The notes: generated by a model not told the origin, from the letters alone. A DNA stretch of 64,000 nt from Jiella pelagia (GCF_026898155.1 NZ_CP114029.1:3576001-3640000); one strand, 5' to 3'. Shown: positions 54,588 to 63,303, numbered from the stretch's first letter. Numbers and translations: made by a program.

Positions 54588-55585
54588 GAGCCATTCTTGC
54601 CGTCGTCGAAATAGGTGCCGGGGGCGAGCTCCGTCGCCGGCCCGACCAGCCGCTCCCCGCCAATTTCGGCGAGCAGCCCGTAGAGCTTCGCAGTATCCGC
54701 CATTTCCTCGGCGCCGGAGCGGGCCGGGATGCCCTCGCGGTATCGCTGGCGCAGCGTCGTGAAGGTCTTCTCGTCCTCTGCCTTCATCAGCGGCTTCAGT
54801 TCTTCCCAGGCCTCGTCCGAGGTGGCGAGCAGTGCCTTCGTCGCCCTGTCGGCGGCGATGAAGCCGGCGATCGCCTCCGGGTGCTCTTCGGCAAAACTGT
54901 CGCGGAAGACCCAGCCGATCGATGCGACCGGCCCGGAGGTGCCCATCTCCATCGCCGCATCGGTGCCGGAGACCAGCGTGCGGAACCCTTCTGCCTCGAG
55001 CCGCGCGGCGTAATGCCAGAAGTTTAGGACGGCATCGAGTTCGCCCTGCCGCGCCTTTTCGGTGAGGAGTGGCGGCGCGCCATAGACGACGGAGTTTTCT
55101 GCGGCGAGATCGACGCCGTAGTTCTGCTTCGCCAGCGCCTGGATGAGCAGCCAGTTCTTGTCGAGAGGACCGCCGGCGACACCGATGGATTTGCCCTTGA
55201 GACCGCCGAGATCCCGCACCTCGCTGTCGCCGCTCACCATCAGCGAGCCGACCGACGTCGAATAGGGCACGAAGGTGTAGTCGACGCCCTCTGCCCTGAG
55301 GCGCGACACCCAGAGCCAGTCGGAGACGATCATGTCGACGCTGCCGGCCTGCAGCGCGACGGCGGAAGCGTTTTCACCCGCAAAAGGAACGAGCTCGACG
55401 TCGACGCCCGCCTTCTCGTCGAGCCCGGCGCGGGTCATCGCGTCGAGTTCCCAGTTCACCGTGCCGAACTTCAGGACTCCGACGCGGATGGTCGGTCTCT
55501 CATCAGTCTGAGCCCGGGCTTCGGGGACGAGATGAATGGCGAACAGTAGCGCGAACAAAGTCGCGACGGCGCGCGTGAGCCGCAT
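54584..55585 (-). CDS. ABC transporter substrate-binding protein (NMT1/SsuA-like)
   Basis: A 333-residue periplasmic protein. The signal peptide is 'MRLTRAVATLFALLFAIHLVPEARAQ'. The body shows 'TIRVGVLKFGTVNWELDAMTRAGLDEKAGVDVELVPFAGENASAVALQAGSVDMIVSDWLWVSRLR' and 'LGGLKGKSIGVAGGPLDKNWLLIQALAKQNYGVD', as in binding proteins for nitrate, sulfonates, taurine or pyrimidine precursors. ATG 55585 follows GGGAG at 7 bases. The ligand cannot be told from sequence. Two intact GAGCTC sites lie in this gene. Confidence 0.88.
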   Translation of the reverse strand: MRLTRAVATLFALLFAIHLVPEARAQTDERPTIRVGVLKFGTVNWELDAMTRAGLDEKAGVDVELVPFAGENASAVALQAGSVDMIVSDWLWVSRLRAEGVDYTFVPYSTSVGSLMVSGDSEVRDLGGLKGKSIGVAGGPLDKNWLLIQALAKQNYGVDLAAENSVVYGAPPLLTEKARQGELDAVLNFWHYAARLEAEGFRTLVSGTDAAMEMGTSGPVASIGWVFRDSFAEEHPEAIAGFIAADRATKALLATSDEAWEELKPLMKAEDEKTFTTLRQRYREGIPARSGAEEMADTAKLYGLLAEIGGERLVGPATELAPGTYFDDGKNGS

Positions 55586-55679
55586 GACGATTCTCCCAAA
55601 ATCGACGATGCCCGAACTGATCATAAGGATTTCAATGGGGGAATGCGATGGTCCGTCGTCCCGAAACGGCGAAAGCTGA

Positions 55680-56270
55680 TCACGACCTGGCGTCGATCGC
55701 GTCGGTGATCTCGTCGGCCATTTTCAGGAGGCGGACGATCACCGGAACCACCAGCGTCAGCGGCGAGGGTCGGCGGCCCCGCGCCAGCTGCGCCTCGCGC
55801 ACTTCTCCGGCGATCTGGCCGATCGCGGGGATGAAGCGGATGGCGAGCGAGATGGCGAGGCTGACCTTGGCGACGTCGAGGCCGAATCTCGAAAGCGGCG
55901 AAAGGCCGCGCTCGATCGCGGCGACGAGATCGCTCGTCCGGGTGGTCAACGTCACCAGGCCTGCGGCAAGGACGAGGGCGGCAAAGCGCAGGACGACGAG
56001 GACGGCTTCGGCGGGCGTCGCGAGCCAGAGCTGCGCGAGAAAGAGGACCGCGAGGACGAAGACGATCGGGCGAAGCTGGGTCCATAGGACGCGCGGCCCG
56101 AAGCCGGCGAGGCCGTAGAGCGCCAGCGCGATGAGGAGGCCGAGCGCGGCGAGGGGGAGCGACGAGATCGCCAGAAGCAGCGTACCGCCGAGAATGAGGG
56201 CGAGGAGCTTGCGGCCCGCACCGGCGCGATGCAGTCGGCTGTTGCCGGCTCGGTAGAGACCGGTAATCAT
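55680..56270 (-). CDS. bioN: Biotin ECF transporter transmembrane (T) component
   Basis: A 196-residue CbiQ/BioN-family membrane protein with about five helices and the coupling motif region 'VAKVSLAISLAIRFIPAIGQIAGEVREAQLARGRR' (the A-R-G arginine box). It overlaps bioM by 4 bases and works with BioM and BioY to import biotin. Confidence 0.9.
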   Translation of the reverse strand: MITGLYRAGNSRLHRAGAGRKLLALILGGTLLLAISSLPLAALGLLIALALYGLAGFGPRVLWTQLRPIVFVLAVLFLAQLWLATPAEAVLVVLRFAALVLAAGLVTLTTRTSDLVAAIERGLSPLSRFGLDVAKVSLAISLAIRFIPAIGQIAGEVREAQLARGRRPSPLTLVVPVIVRLLKMADEITDAIDARS

Positions 56271-56965
56271 TCGACGAGCCGCAGATAGGCGGGAATCGCC
56301 TCCGCCGGAGCGGCGTCGGCGATGACGCGGCCCGCCTCGAAGACGACGACCCGGTCGAAGCTTTCGAGCAGTCGCAGATCGTGGGTGACGAGGATGACGT
56401 TTTGGTCGAGCGCCTCGATGGCGGCCATGATCCTGCGCGTGTTGCGTCGGTCGAGCAGGGTGGTCGGCTCGTCGAGCACCAGCCAGTCGGGATCGAGAAT
56501 CATGACGCCTGCCAACGCCACCATCTGCCGTTCGCCGCCGGAGAGTTCATGGACGAGCCGGTCGCCGAAGCCATCGAGGGAGAAGCGCTGGAGGGTCGCC
56601 TCGACCCTTGCGGCGATCTCCGCCTTTGGCAGCTTGCGCCCCTTCAGCCCGAAGGCGAGATCCTCGCCGACGGTCGGATAGACGATCTGGTTGTCCGGGT
56701 TCTGGAACAGGAAGCCGACCTTGCGGCGAACGCCCTTTGCGTCCTTGCGGGTGTCGAGCCCGTCGACCGTGACGTTTCCCCGGCTCGGCAGGAGGAGGCC
56801 GTTGAGGAGCCTCGCGAAGCTGCTCTTGCCCGAGCCGTTGGCGCCGATCACGCCGATGCGGCGCTCGCTCAATGTCAGATCGAGGTCTGACAGGACGGTG
56901 CGTTCGCCGCGATCGAGGCGAACGCCGGTGCAGGAGATCACCGCCCGCCCGTCAGGGCCGGCCAT
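56267..56965 (-). CDS. bioM: Biotin ECF transporter ATPase component
   Basis: A 232-residue ECF-type ATPase: Walker A 'GVIGANGSGKSSFARLLNG', 'VGFLFQNPDNQIVYPTVGEDLAFGL' (ECF Q-loop), signature 'HELSGGERQMVALAGVM', Walker B 'WLVLDEPTTLLDRRN', and 'VILVTHDLRLLESFDR'. The 5' end overlaps bioY by 14 bases. A natural GAGCCTC occurs inside 'FARLLNG' with no frame break. Confidence 0.94.
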   Translation of the reverse strand: MAGPDGRAVISCTGVRLDRGERTVLSDLDLTLSERRIGVIGANGSGKSSFARLLNGLLLPSRGNVTVDGLDTRKDAKGVRRKVGFLFQNPDNQIVYPTVGEDLAFGLKGRKLPKAEIAARVEATLQRFSLDGFGDRLVHELSGGERQMVALAGVMILDPDWLVLDEPTTLLDRRNTRRIMAAIEALDQNVILVTHDLRLLESFDRVVVFEAGRVIADAAPAEAIPAYLRLVE

Positions 56966-57509
56966 GCGCCGGACGGATCATCGGATAGGCGCGCTTGACC
57001 ATTACGATCGCCGCCGCGGCAAGCCCGGCCTTGATCAGGTCGCCGGGAATGAAGGCGGCCGAGCCGGCGGCGGCCGTCGCCAGCGGCACGCCGCCGACGA
57101 AGGAGATCCACGGGATGCCGATGCCGTAGAGGACGACGATGCCGCCAACGGTTGCCGCGAGAAAAGCGGTGACGAAGTTGAGGCCGCGCCAGAACCGCTC
57201 GACCAGAAAGCCCGTGACGGCGGCAGCGGCGATCCAGCCGAAGATGAAGCCGGCCGTCGGTCCGGCAAAGACGCCAAGACCGCCGCGCCCGCCCGACAGG
57301 AGCGGCAGGCCGACGCCGACGAGAGCGACGAAGAGCAGCATCGATAAGGCCCCGCGCTTTGCCCCGAGGATGCCGCCTGCCAGCATCGGCCCCATCGACT
57401 GGGCGGTGATCGGCACGGCGATCGCCGGGATCATCAGCGGCGGGAAGGCGCCGAGCGCCGCCATCAGGGCGGCGAAGAGCGCGACGAGGACGATGTCGCG
57501 GGTGGACAT
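56952..57509 (-). CDS. bioY: Biotin transporter substrate-binding (S) component BioY
   Basis: A 185-residue membrane protein with six helices: 'VALFAALMAALGAFPPLMIPAIAVPITAQSMGPMLAGGILGAKRGALSMLLFVALVGVGLPLLSGGRGGLGVFAGPTAGFIFGW', the BioY signature with its biotin-binding loop. First gene of bioYMN. I see no BioR-type operator by eye, but the upstream gap of 119 bases is where it would be. Confidence 0.94.
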   Translation of the reverse strand: MSTRDIVLVALFAALMAALGAFPPLMIPAIAVPITAQSMGPMLAGGILGAKRGALSMLLFVALVGVGLPLLSGGRGGLGVFAGPTAGFIFGWIAAAAVTGFLVERFWRGLNFVTAFLAATVGGIVVLYGIGIPWISFVGGVPLATAAAGSAAFIPGDLIKAGLAAAAIVMVKRAYPMIRPAHGRP

Positions 57510-57628
57510 GGCTCATTCCTTTTGGGGGACTCGGAACACCGGCCCAATCATCGCACCGCGGCGGAAAAATCAATGGGCGAAGGCTTGGCCGATGGTGCTG
57601 GTGCTGGATCAAGCCACCGCGCGGCTCG

Positions 57629-58105
57629 TCAGGCGGCATCGCCCTGCTGCGGCGAGGGTCGCCGGCCGGCCTGCGTCGGCTTCTCCGTAGGGCGCCGCCG
57701 CCAGCGCCCGGCCCGGTTTCCGGCGAGGATCCAATAGACGAGGGAAAAGGTGAGGGAGGCGACGAGGATCGCCGTCTGGACGCTCATATGCGGAACGGCG
57801 GGGCCATAGGTGGTGAAGAGAATGGCGATGCCGCCGAGGAGCCCGGCGACCATGTGGAGGAGCAGCGAGGAGAGCCCAAGCACTTCCGTCGCCACCATGA
57901 AGAACAGCCAGGGCAGAAACGCCACGGCGCCGATCTGGACCGTCTGGGCGCCGAAATAGAAGGCCACCTCGCCGATGAAGATCGGATCGAGCGCATCGGG
58001 CGTGTTCATCTGGACAAACGGCCAGAGCATCGCAAAGGCGGCCGCGAGGCAAGCCGCGAGATAGGCGAGCGGAACGACGAACAGAAATCTCAGGACCGTG
58101 CCCAT
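57629..58105 (-). CDS. Hypothetical integral membrane protein
   Basis: A 158-residue protein with four predicted helices ('FLFVVPLAYLAACLAAAFAMLWPFV', 'IGAVAFLPWLFFMVATEVL', 'SLLLHMVAGLLGGIAILFTTYG' and 'AILVASLTFSLVYWILAGNRAG'). A basic, Pro-rich C-terminal tail follows. No family is recognised. ATG 58105 starts just before the first helix. The gene is divergent from the DUF1223 gene. Confidence 0.7.
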   Translation of the reverse strand: MGTVLRFLFVVPLAYLAACLAAAFAMLWPFVQMNTPDALDPIFIGEVAFYFGAQTVQIGAVAFLPWLFFMVATEVLGLSSLLLHMVAGLLGGIAILFTTYGPAVPHMSVQTAILVASLTFSLVYWILAGNRAGRWRRRPTEKPTQAGRRPSPQQGDAA

Positions 58106-58226
58106 CGGCGCGAACTCTCTCCAAAGCGACACGGAATCGTCATCGAATCCCGATGCCGGCCGACTGTAACCTCTCCTGCCGCGCCGTCGAACCCCGGGGT
58201 GAGGGCAATATCTCGAGGAGAGAGCG

Positions 58227-58907
58227 ATGCTGGCCAGATGGATCACCGCCGTTTTGATCGCCACGCTCGGCATCGCGCCTGCCGCCGCCGGGCCGCGGCA
58301 CGTCGTCGAACTGTTCACCAGCCAGGGCTGCTCCTCCTGTCCGCCGGCGGACGTGGTGTTGCAGCAGCTTTCCGGCGACGAGGAGGTTCTCGCGCTCGGT
58401 TTCCATGTCGACTACTGGGACCAGCTCGGCTGGAAGGACACGCTCAGCTCGCCGGCCCACTCCCTCCGCCAGCGCGATTATGCGCTGCGCCGCGGCGACG
58501 ACCGCGTCTACACGCCGCAGGCGGTGGTCGACGGCGGCGGCCATGCAGTGGGCTCGGACGCCGGTGCCGTCTCCAGGCTGATGGGCGCGCCGCTGCCGGT
58601 CGCGGTCTCCCTCGACCGCAAGGCCGGCGCGGTCAGCATCGGCGCCGGGCAGGGCCGCGCGACGCTGTGGCGGGTGGACTATACCCGTTCGGCCTCGGTG
58701 CCGATCGCCCGCGGCGAGAACCGCGGACGGACGGTTACCTACGTCAACGCCGTGCGCGGCCTGACGCCGCTCGGCCGCTGGGCGGGCGAGCCGGCCAGCT
58801 TCGCCCTCGGCGATTGCGGCGCGGCCAATGGCGCCGACGCCTGCGCCGTCATCCTGCAGGCCGGCAGCGAGGATCAGCCGGGGGCGATCCTGGGCGCAGC
58901 GGACTGA
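58227..58907 (+). CDS. DUF1223 thioredoxin-like exported protein
   Basis: A 226-residue protein with a signal peptide ('MLARWITAVLIATLGIAPAAAG') and 'RHVVELFTSQGCSSCPPADVVLQQLS' carrying a CxxC in a thioredoxin-like context. 'ALGFHVDYWDQLGWKDTLSSPAHSLRQRDYA' and 'RVYTPQAVVDGG' are DUF1223 hallmarks. It is probably a periplasmic thiol protein of unknown partner. Confidence 0.9.
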   Translation: MLARWITAVLIATLGIAPAAAGPRHVVELFTSQGCSSCPPADVVLQQLSGDEEVLALGFHVDYWDQLGWKDTLSSPAHSLRQRDYALRRGDDRVYTPQAVVDGGGHAVGSDAGAVSRLMGAPLPVAVSLDRKAGAVSIGAGQGRATLWRVDYTRSASVPIARGENRGRTVTYVNAVRGLTPLGRWAGEPASFALGDCGAANGADACAVILQAGSEDQPGAILGAAD

Positions 58908-58915
58908 GAGGGGCA

Positions 58916-59309
58916 TCAGGGCGTGGTGACTGGGGCCTGCGTAACAGCCGCATCGGCGACTTGCGTGGAGTGTTGCCGCCAGATGTCAGCCGGATCGGAC
59001 GGTCGGCATCGATCGTCTCGCGGCTCGAACAGCCCGGGCAGGTTGCGGGCGCCGTGCAGGACCCTGACGATGCGAACCTCATCGTCCAATTCCCGAAAGA
59101 AGATCAGGTAGCGATCGTGCACCATGGCCCGCAGGCCGGGAGCGAGGTCGCTCCGTTCCCGAAAACCTGTCGGACGCAGAGCGGCCTGGGCAGCCTTCCG
59201 CTCCAGTTCCGCGACGAAGCTCAGCGCCCGGTCGGGGTTCTCCTCGGCAATGTACAGCGCGATGTCGCGAAGGTCGGCGAGCGCCTCCGGAGAATAGCCG
59301 CCGTTTCAC
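58916..59309 (-). CDS. RelE/ParE-family toxin (frameshifted near its start as read)
   Basis: The frame 'YSPEALADLRDIALYIAEENPDRALSFVAELERKAAQAALRPTGFRERSDLAPGLRAMVHDRYLIFFRELDDEVRIVRVLHGARNLPGLF' is a clear RelE/ParE toxin. The natural GTG start overlaps the antitoxin stop (GTGA, 59306-59309) but is out of frame with it. Dropping one base near 59291-59300 gives 'VKRRYSPEALADL..', with 130 residues. A tail of about 35 residues follows 'LF', longer than usual, so the end may also be altered. Confidence 0.7.
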
Positions 59310-59581
59310 CGCTGGCCCGCGCGCCGGGCCTCGATGGCGGCGCGCAATTCGGCATAGACCTCTTCGGCCGGAATGCTCGCGCCGCTCGCGTCGCCGGCCC
59401 GGATCGCCTCGCGCAGCGCCATCAGCTCCCGCCGCTCGCCATCGCGAGATCTGGTCCATTCTCGCAGGGCTTCCCGCACCACCTCGCTGGTCGAGGCATA
59501 TTCGCCCTCGGACACGGCCGCCTTGACGGCCGCGGCCATCTCGGCGGGCACGGTGATGGTCATGCGTTCGATCGACGACAT
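59306..59581 (-). CDS. ParD-family antitoxin
   Basis: A 91-residue ribbon-helix-helix antitoxin: 'MTITVPAEMAAAVKAAVSEGEYASTSEVVREALREWTRSRDGERRELMALREAIRAGDASG', typical ParD with an N-terminal DNA-binding RHH and a C-terminal toxin-binding tail. It is encoded first and overlaps the toxin gene by 4 bases, the usual type II order. Confidence 0.88.
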   Translation of the reverse strand: MSSIERMTITVPAEMAAAVKAAVSEGEYASTSEVVREALREWTRSRDGERRELMALREAIRAGDASGASIPAEEVYAELRAAIEARRAGQR

Positions 59582-59845
59582 CGCGGGCTCCGGGGCGGGG
59601 TGATGAAAGATGCTCGCATACTTTATCATACTCGATGCGGGAGGTCATGGGACGGGCTGGCCGCTCGAGGCACGGATGTCGGAAGTGAGGGGCGGGAAAA
59701 TCAACAGCCTTGTTTGGCGGGGACGCCGCTCGAAATTCGGGAGCGAAGTCGCTGTCAGCGCCGGTCGACGCGCCAGAAAGTGGGCGAAGGGATAAATGGT
59801 GCGGGGGCTGAAACGGAATACAATGATTCTTCTCTGATTGGGGTC

Positions 59846-60103
59846 GTTGAGGTCAAGCTCCCTGTTTTGTTCGCGGCCGGATCATGTCGCCCCGTGGGCC
59901 GCATGCTTCTCTTCGCGGTCGGCGTCCGAGCCGCCGCATGATGGGGTCCAGAAGGCTTGGTGTCTCAATCTGTTTCACGACCTGATCGGCCTTTGCCGAT
60001 GGGTCCAGAATCGAAGCGAGATCACCCAACCTCTCGTCCCCACGGGAACGATCCGGGTTACCCTTGCGGGTGTGTCAGTGTGCCTTTCCCTTTCGTGGGC
60101 TCC
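59846..60103 (-). ncRNA. Candidate guide (seek/bridge) RNA region of the IS110-type element
   Basis: The 258 bases downstream of the transposase stop have no ORF. On the minus strand they carry TTCTGGACCC twice (at 60010-60001 and 59953-59944) and a 9-base word, GAAACAGAT (59976-59968). The same word occurs in the flank just outside the other end (61257-61249). IS110/IS1111 elements encode a structured RNA in a non-coding end whose loops match target and donor. The location and the match to the flank suggest such an RNA here, but the structure has not been modelled. Confidence 0.4.
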
Positions 60104-61150
60104 TTATGAGGCGACAGCGACGCTGGCGCTCGGCTCTTTTCCAAAGCGAAAGTCTTCGCCCTCGCTCCACATCCGGTGCAGGATGACAGCGAGCTTTCTG
60201 GCCACTGCAACACGCGCCCGCGCCATGCCGCGGCGCCGGGCGATCTGCATGCCCCAAGCTTTCAGGCTCGACCATTTCTTCGAGCGCACGAGCAGCGAGT
60301 TTGCTGCTTCGTAAAGAACGGAGCGAGTCAGTTCGTCGCCGCATCGGCTGATCCGGCCCTGGATGTCGGTTTCGCCCGATTGATAGCGTGACGGGGTCAG
60401 TCCGAGGTGGACGCCGACATCTCTGGAATGACGGAAACGCTCCGGTCGATCGATGGTGGCGCGGAAGGCGAGCGCCGTGATCGGGCCGACGCCTGGAACG
60501 CTCATCAGCCGTCGGCACGTCTCCTCACTTTTGACGATGTCGAGAACCTGCTTCGTCAGCGTGGCGAGCTGCTCCATCATCGTCTTAAGGACGGCGAGAA
60601 GCGGTCTGATCAAGTCCATGACATCGGGATCGCTCGCCGCCATCTCGCGAACTCGTTGGTCGAATGCAGTGCGACTGGGCTTGCCGAGTTTGATGCCGGC
60701 TTCGCGCAGGATCGCGCGCACGACATTCTCGATCGAACCCATCTCGCTCAGGATCGTGCGGCGGGCCACGAGAAGCGAGCGCCAAAGACGGGATTGCCGC
60801 GATTTGACGTGAACCTCGCGAAACCAACCCGTGCGCATGATCTGAGCCAGAGCGCGGGCGTCATTGCGATCGGTCTTATTGGGCATCGTCTTCATCGCCG
60901 CATTGGCCTTGCGCGTTTCGATGCAGATCGCCGGCCACCCGGCATCGCGCAGCCCATCATGGAGCCAGGCCGAGAGCGGGCATGCTTCGAGGCCGATCCG
61001 TTCAAGGCGGCGGTCGACAGTTCGCAACGAAATGACCAGGGCTTCGGGCTCGCTCGCCGATCGCAGTTCTTTGACGATCTCGCCATTCTCGTCGACGATG
61101 CAGATCGACGTCTCTTCCAGCGAGACGTCCAGTCCGGCATAGTATCTCAT
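60104..61150 (-). CDS. IS110-family transposase (recombinase)
   Basis: A 348-residue DEDD recombinase. The N-terminal RuvC-like part begins 'MRYYAGLDVSLEETSICIVDENGEIVKELR' (first Asp) and contains 'GLEACPLSAWLHDGL' (Glu) and 'NKTDRNDARALAQIMRTGWFREVHVKS' (Asp pair). The C-terminal Tnp_20 domain shows 'LMSVPGVGPITALAFRATIDRPERFRHSRDVGVHLGLTPSRYQSGETDIQGRISRCGDELTRSVLYEAANSLL', where the serine of the catalytic pair lies. The full length and motifs suggest a functional protein. Confidence 0.93.
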   Translation of the reverse strand: MRYYAGLDVSLEETSICIVDENGEIVKELRSASEPEALVISLRTVDRRLERIGLEACPLSAWLHDGLRDAGWPAICIETRKANAAMKTMPNKTDRNDARALAQIMRTGWFREVHVKSRQSRLWRSLLVARRTILSEMGSIENVVRAILREAGIKLGKPSRTAFDQRVREMAASDPDVMDLIRPLLAVLKTMMEQLATLTKQVLDIVKSEETCRRLMSVPGVGPITALAFRATIDRPERFRHSRDVGVHLGLTPSRYQSGETDIQGRISRCGDELTRSVLYEAANSLLVRSKKWSSLKAWGMQIARRRGMARARVAVARKLAVILHRMWSEGEDFRFGKEPSASVAVAS

Positions 61151-61467
61151 GGCTGCTTCCTCTCGATGCTTGTGGCCGATCAACACGGACCACGTTTTAC
61201 CATCTTGAAGGGAGCAGCCGCCGCTGCGGCCGAGACCCCAATCACCCCATCTGTTTCGAAAACGAGAGTCCGAAGGATTGGGATGAGTGCAAAGTCGGCC
61301 GTCGGCATTTGCGAAGTGCGAAGGTGAAACGGACAGTCCACCGCATTCCCCGCTCGCGCTGTTTGGCAGCCTCATCGTTCGCGAGTTCGCGGATTTGCCG
61401 GAAAACAGGTGGGAGGGCGCGGCAGTCGCGTTTAATTGATGCGCTCCTTTCCTTCAGGAGTGCTGCC

Positions 61468-62220
61468 ATGACGCTGCTATCGAATAAAGTTGCCATCATC
61501 ACCGGAGCCGGCTCGGGCATCGGCCGTGCTGCCGCCAAGCTTTTTGCGAGCGAGGGCGCACGTCTCGTCATCTGCGCGCGACGAACCGAACCTCTCGATC
61601 AACTGGCAGCCGAAATCCGCGATGAAGGCGGAGACGTGGTGGTCGTTGCTGGCGATGTCACACATGAGAAAACGCATGAAGCCTGCGTAATCGCGGCTGA
61701 AACAACGTACGGATCGGTGGACATTGCGTTCAACAATGCCGGAACCGTGGGCACGATGCGGCCGCTGGCCGAGTTAGCGTCGAGCGAATGGGAGGATGTT
61801 CTTCAGACCAACCTTACGGCGGCCTTTCTGGGAGCGAAGGCACAGGTGCCTGCCATGCTGAAACGTGGGGCCGGATCGTTGATCTTCACTGGCAGCTTCG
61901 TCGGCAATAGCGTCGGCCTGCCCGGTATGACGGCCTACGGCGCGGCGAAGGCCGGCCTCATGGGTTTGGTCAAGGGGTTGACCGCCGATTACGGCGCGCA
62001 AGGCATTCGAGCCAACGCGCTTCTGCCGGGCGGCACGGCAACCGCTATGGCGGGGAACGCCGAGCAACGTGAATGGGCAGCAGGCCTTCACGCCATGAAG
62101 CGGATTGCGCAACCGGACGAAATCGCTCACGCCGCTTTGTTCCTAGCCAGTGACATGTCGAGCTTCGTGACAGGCTCAGCCCTTTGGGCTGATGGCGGGA
62201 ATGCCGCTGTGAAATTGTAA
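61468..62220 (+). CDS. Short-chain dehydrogenase/reductase
   Basis: A 250-residue SDR: 'KVAIITGAGSGIGRAAAKLFASEGARLVICAR' (TGxxxGxG cofactor motif), 'IAFNNAGTVG' (NNAG), Ser in 'LIFTGSFVGNSVGLPG', catalytic 'YGAAKAGLMGL' (YxxxK), and 'IRANALLPGGTAT'. 'DMSSFVTGSALWADGGNAAV' closes the fold. It is probably an NAD(P)H oxidoreductase of unknown substrate. ATG 61468 follows CAGGAG at 7 bases. Its upstream region is adjacent to the IS110-type element. Confidence 0.92.
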   Translation: MTLLSNKVAIITGAGSGIGRAAAKLFASEGARLVICARRTEPLDQLAAEIRDEGGDVVVVAGDVTHEKTHEACVIAAETTYGSVDIAFNNAGTVGTMRPLAELASSEWEDVLQTNLTAAFLGAKAQVPAMLKRGAGSLIFTGSFVGNSVGLPGMTAYGAAKAGLMGLVKGLTADYGAQGIRANALLPGGTATAMAGNAEQREWAAGLHAMKRIAQPDEIAHAALFLASDMSSFVTGSALWADGGNAAVKL

Positions 62221-62229
62221 GGACACGAG

Positions 62230-62266
62230 GCCTCCCGCTTCTCTGACGGACGGAGAAGCGGGAGGC
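62230..62266. terminator. Perfect 14-bp hairpin between convergent genes
   Basis: GCCTCCCGCTTCTC (62230-62243) pairs perfectly with GAGAAGCGGGAGGC (62253-62266) around a 9-base loop, 9 bases after the SDR stop. There is no T-tract on either strand, but such a stable stem between convergent genes probably acts as a bidirectional 3'-end structure. Confidence 0.6.
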
Positions 62267-62355
62267 GTCCCCACAACCAGATGAATGATGGTAGGTGAGT
62301 CCGAAGCTGCCGATCGCCGCGTCGTCGATGCTGAAACCGAATTGACGAAACCGTT

Positions 62356-63303
62356 TCATACGGCGTTCTGGATGGCAATGTAGGCAGCATAGACGGCGAC
62401 GAGACCTACGCCAACGCCGCGTCCGATCGATCTGAACCAGAACAGGTAAGCAGCGGCAGCAACAGCCACGAAAATCATGATCGGCCCGTCGACACTGGCG
62501 AAACGCCCGGCGACTGCGATCGGGCTGATCATCGCGGTGACACCGAGAATGCAGAGAATATTGAAGATGTTCGAGCCGACGACATTTGCGAGCACGACCT
62601 CTGCCTCATTCTTCCGCGAGGCGACGATCGCTGTTGCGAGTTCGGGCAGCGAAGTGCCGATGGCGACGATCGTCAACCCTATGACGGCCTCGGAGATGCC
62701 GAGATCCCGGGCGATCCCGGTCGCACCATCCACCATGAAACGTGCGCCCAGAACCAACATCGCAATGCCGGCGATCACGAAGAGTGCAGCGGGCCCTATT
62801 GCCATGGGCGTATCCGCGCCGGGAAGCTCGACGGGTGCGGAATTCTTGCGTTTGGCTTCGACCCGGTAGCTGATGCCCAGATAGACGCAAAGCGCTGCGA
62901 ACAGCCCGAAGCCCGCAAACCTATCGATCGCGCCCAGGCGAAACAGGCCCCAAATCAGAACGGAAGACACGACCATGACAACGAGGTCGCGCCTGATCGA
63001 TGGGTCGGTGTTGGCCAGCGGCGCGATGATGGCGGCCGCTCCGATGATGAGCAGCACGTTGGCGATGTTGGAGCCCACCACATTGCCAATGGCGATATCG
63101 GGTGCGCCAGCCAGGGCTGCCTGGATCGAGACGAGAAGCTCCGGCGCGCTGGTACCGAACCCGACAATCAACAGACCGACGATCAGCTTGGAAAGACCGA
63201 ACTGCGTCGCGATCGAAGTCGCGCCGCGCACAAGACCCTCACCACCAAAAAATAGAAGAACAAGACCGCTTAGAAGGAAGCTGACATCCCAAACCAAATC
63301 CAT
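62356..63303 (-). CDS. Calcium/sodium antiporter (CaCA family)
   Basis: A 315-residue membrane protein with the two alpha-repeats of the cation/Ca exchanger family: 'LIVGFGTSAPELLVSIQAAL...NVVGSNIANVLLIIGAAA' and 'IVAIGTSLPELATAIVASRKNEAEVVLANVVGSNIFNILCILG'. About ten helices are present. It matches the YrbG/CaxA group exchanging Ca2+ for Na+ or H+. Confidence 0.94.
   Translation of the reverse strand: MDLVWDVSFLLSGLVLLFFGGEGLVRGATSIATQFGLSKLIVGLLIVGFGTSAPELLVSIQAALAGAPDIAIGNVVGSNIANVLLIIGAAAIIAPLANTDPSIRRDLVVMVVSSVLIWGLFRLGAIDRFAGFGLFAALCVYLGISYRVEAKRKNSAPVELPGADTPMAIGPAALFVIAGIAMLVLGARFMVDGATGIARDLGISEAVIGLTIVAIGTSLPELATAIVASRKNEAEVVLANVVGSNIFNILCILGVTAMISPIAVAGRFASVDGPIMIFVAVAAAAYLFWFRSIGRGVGVGLVAVYAAYIAIQNAV

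Larger units (their letters stand above)
59835..61244 (-). mobile_element. IS110-family element of the IS1111 type
   Basis: One DEDD transposase gene on the minus strand is flanked by an exact 11-base inverted repeat, TGATTGGGGTC (59835-59845) and GACCCCAATCA (61234-61244). Short subterminal inverted repeats and a long non-coding stretch downstream of the transposase (258 bases here, against 84 upstream) are features of the IS1111 group. True ends are probably a few bases outside the repeats. No target duplication is expected or seen. Confidence 0.65.

Noticed and set aside
61260..61467. Remnant of a divergent regulator gene upstream of the SDR gene cut by the IS110-type element
   Set aside because: The minus-strand frame there shows no HTH or other conserved motif; the stretch is more likely promoter sequence.
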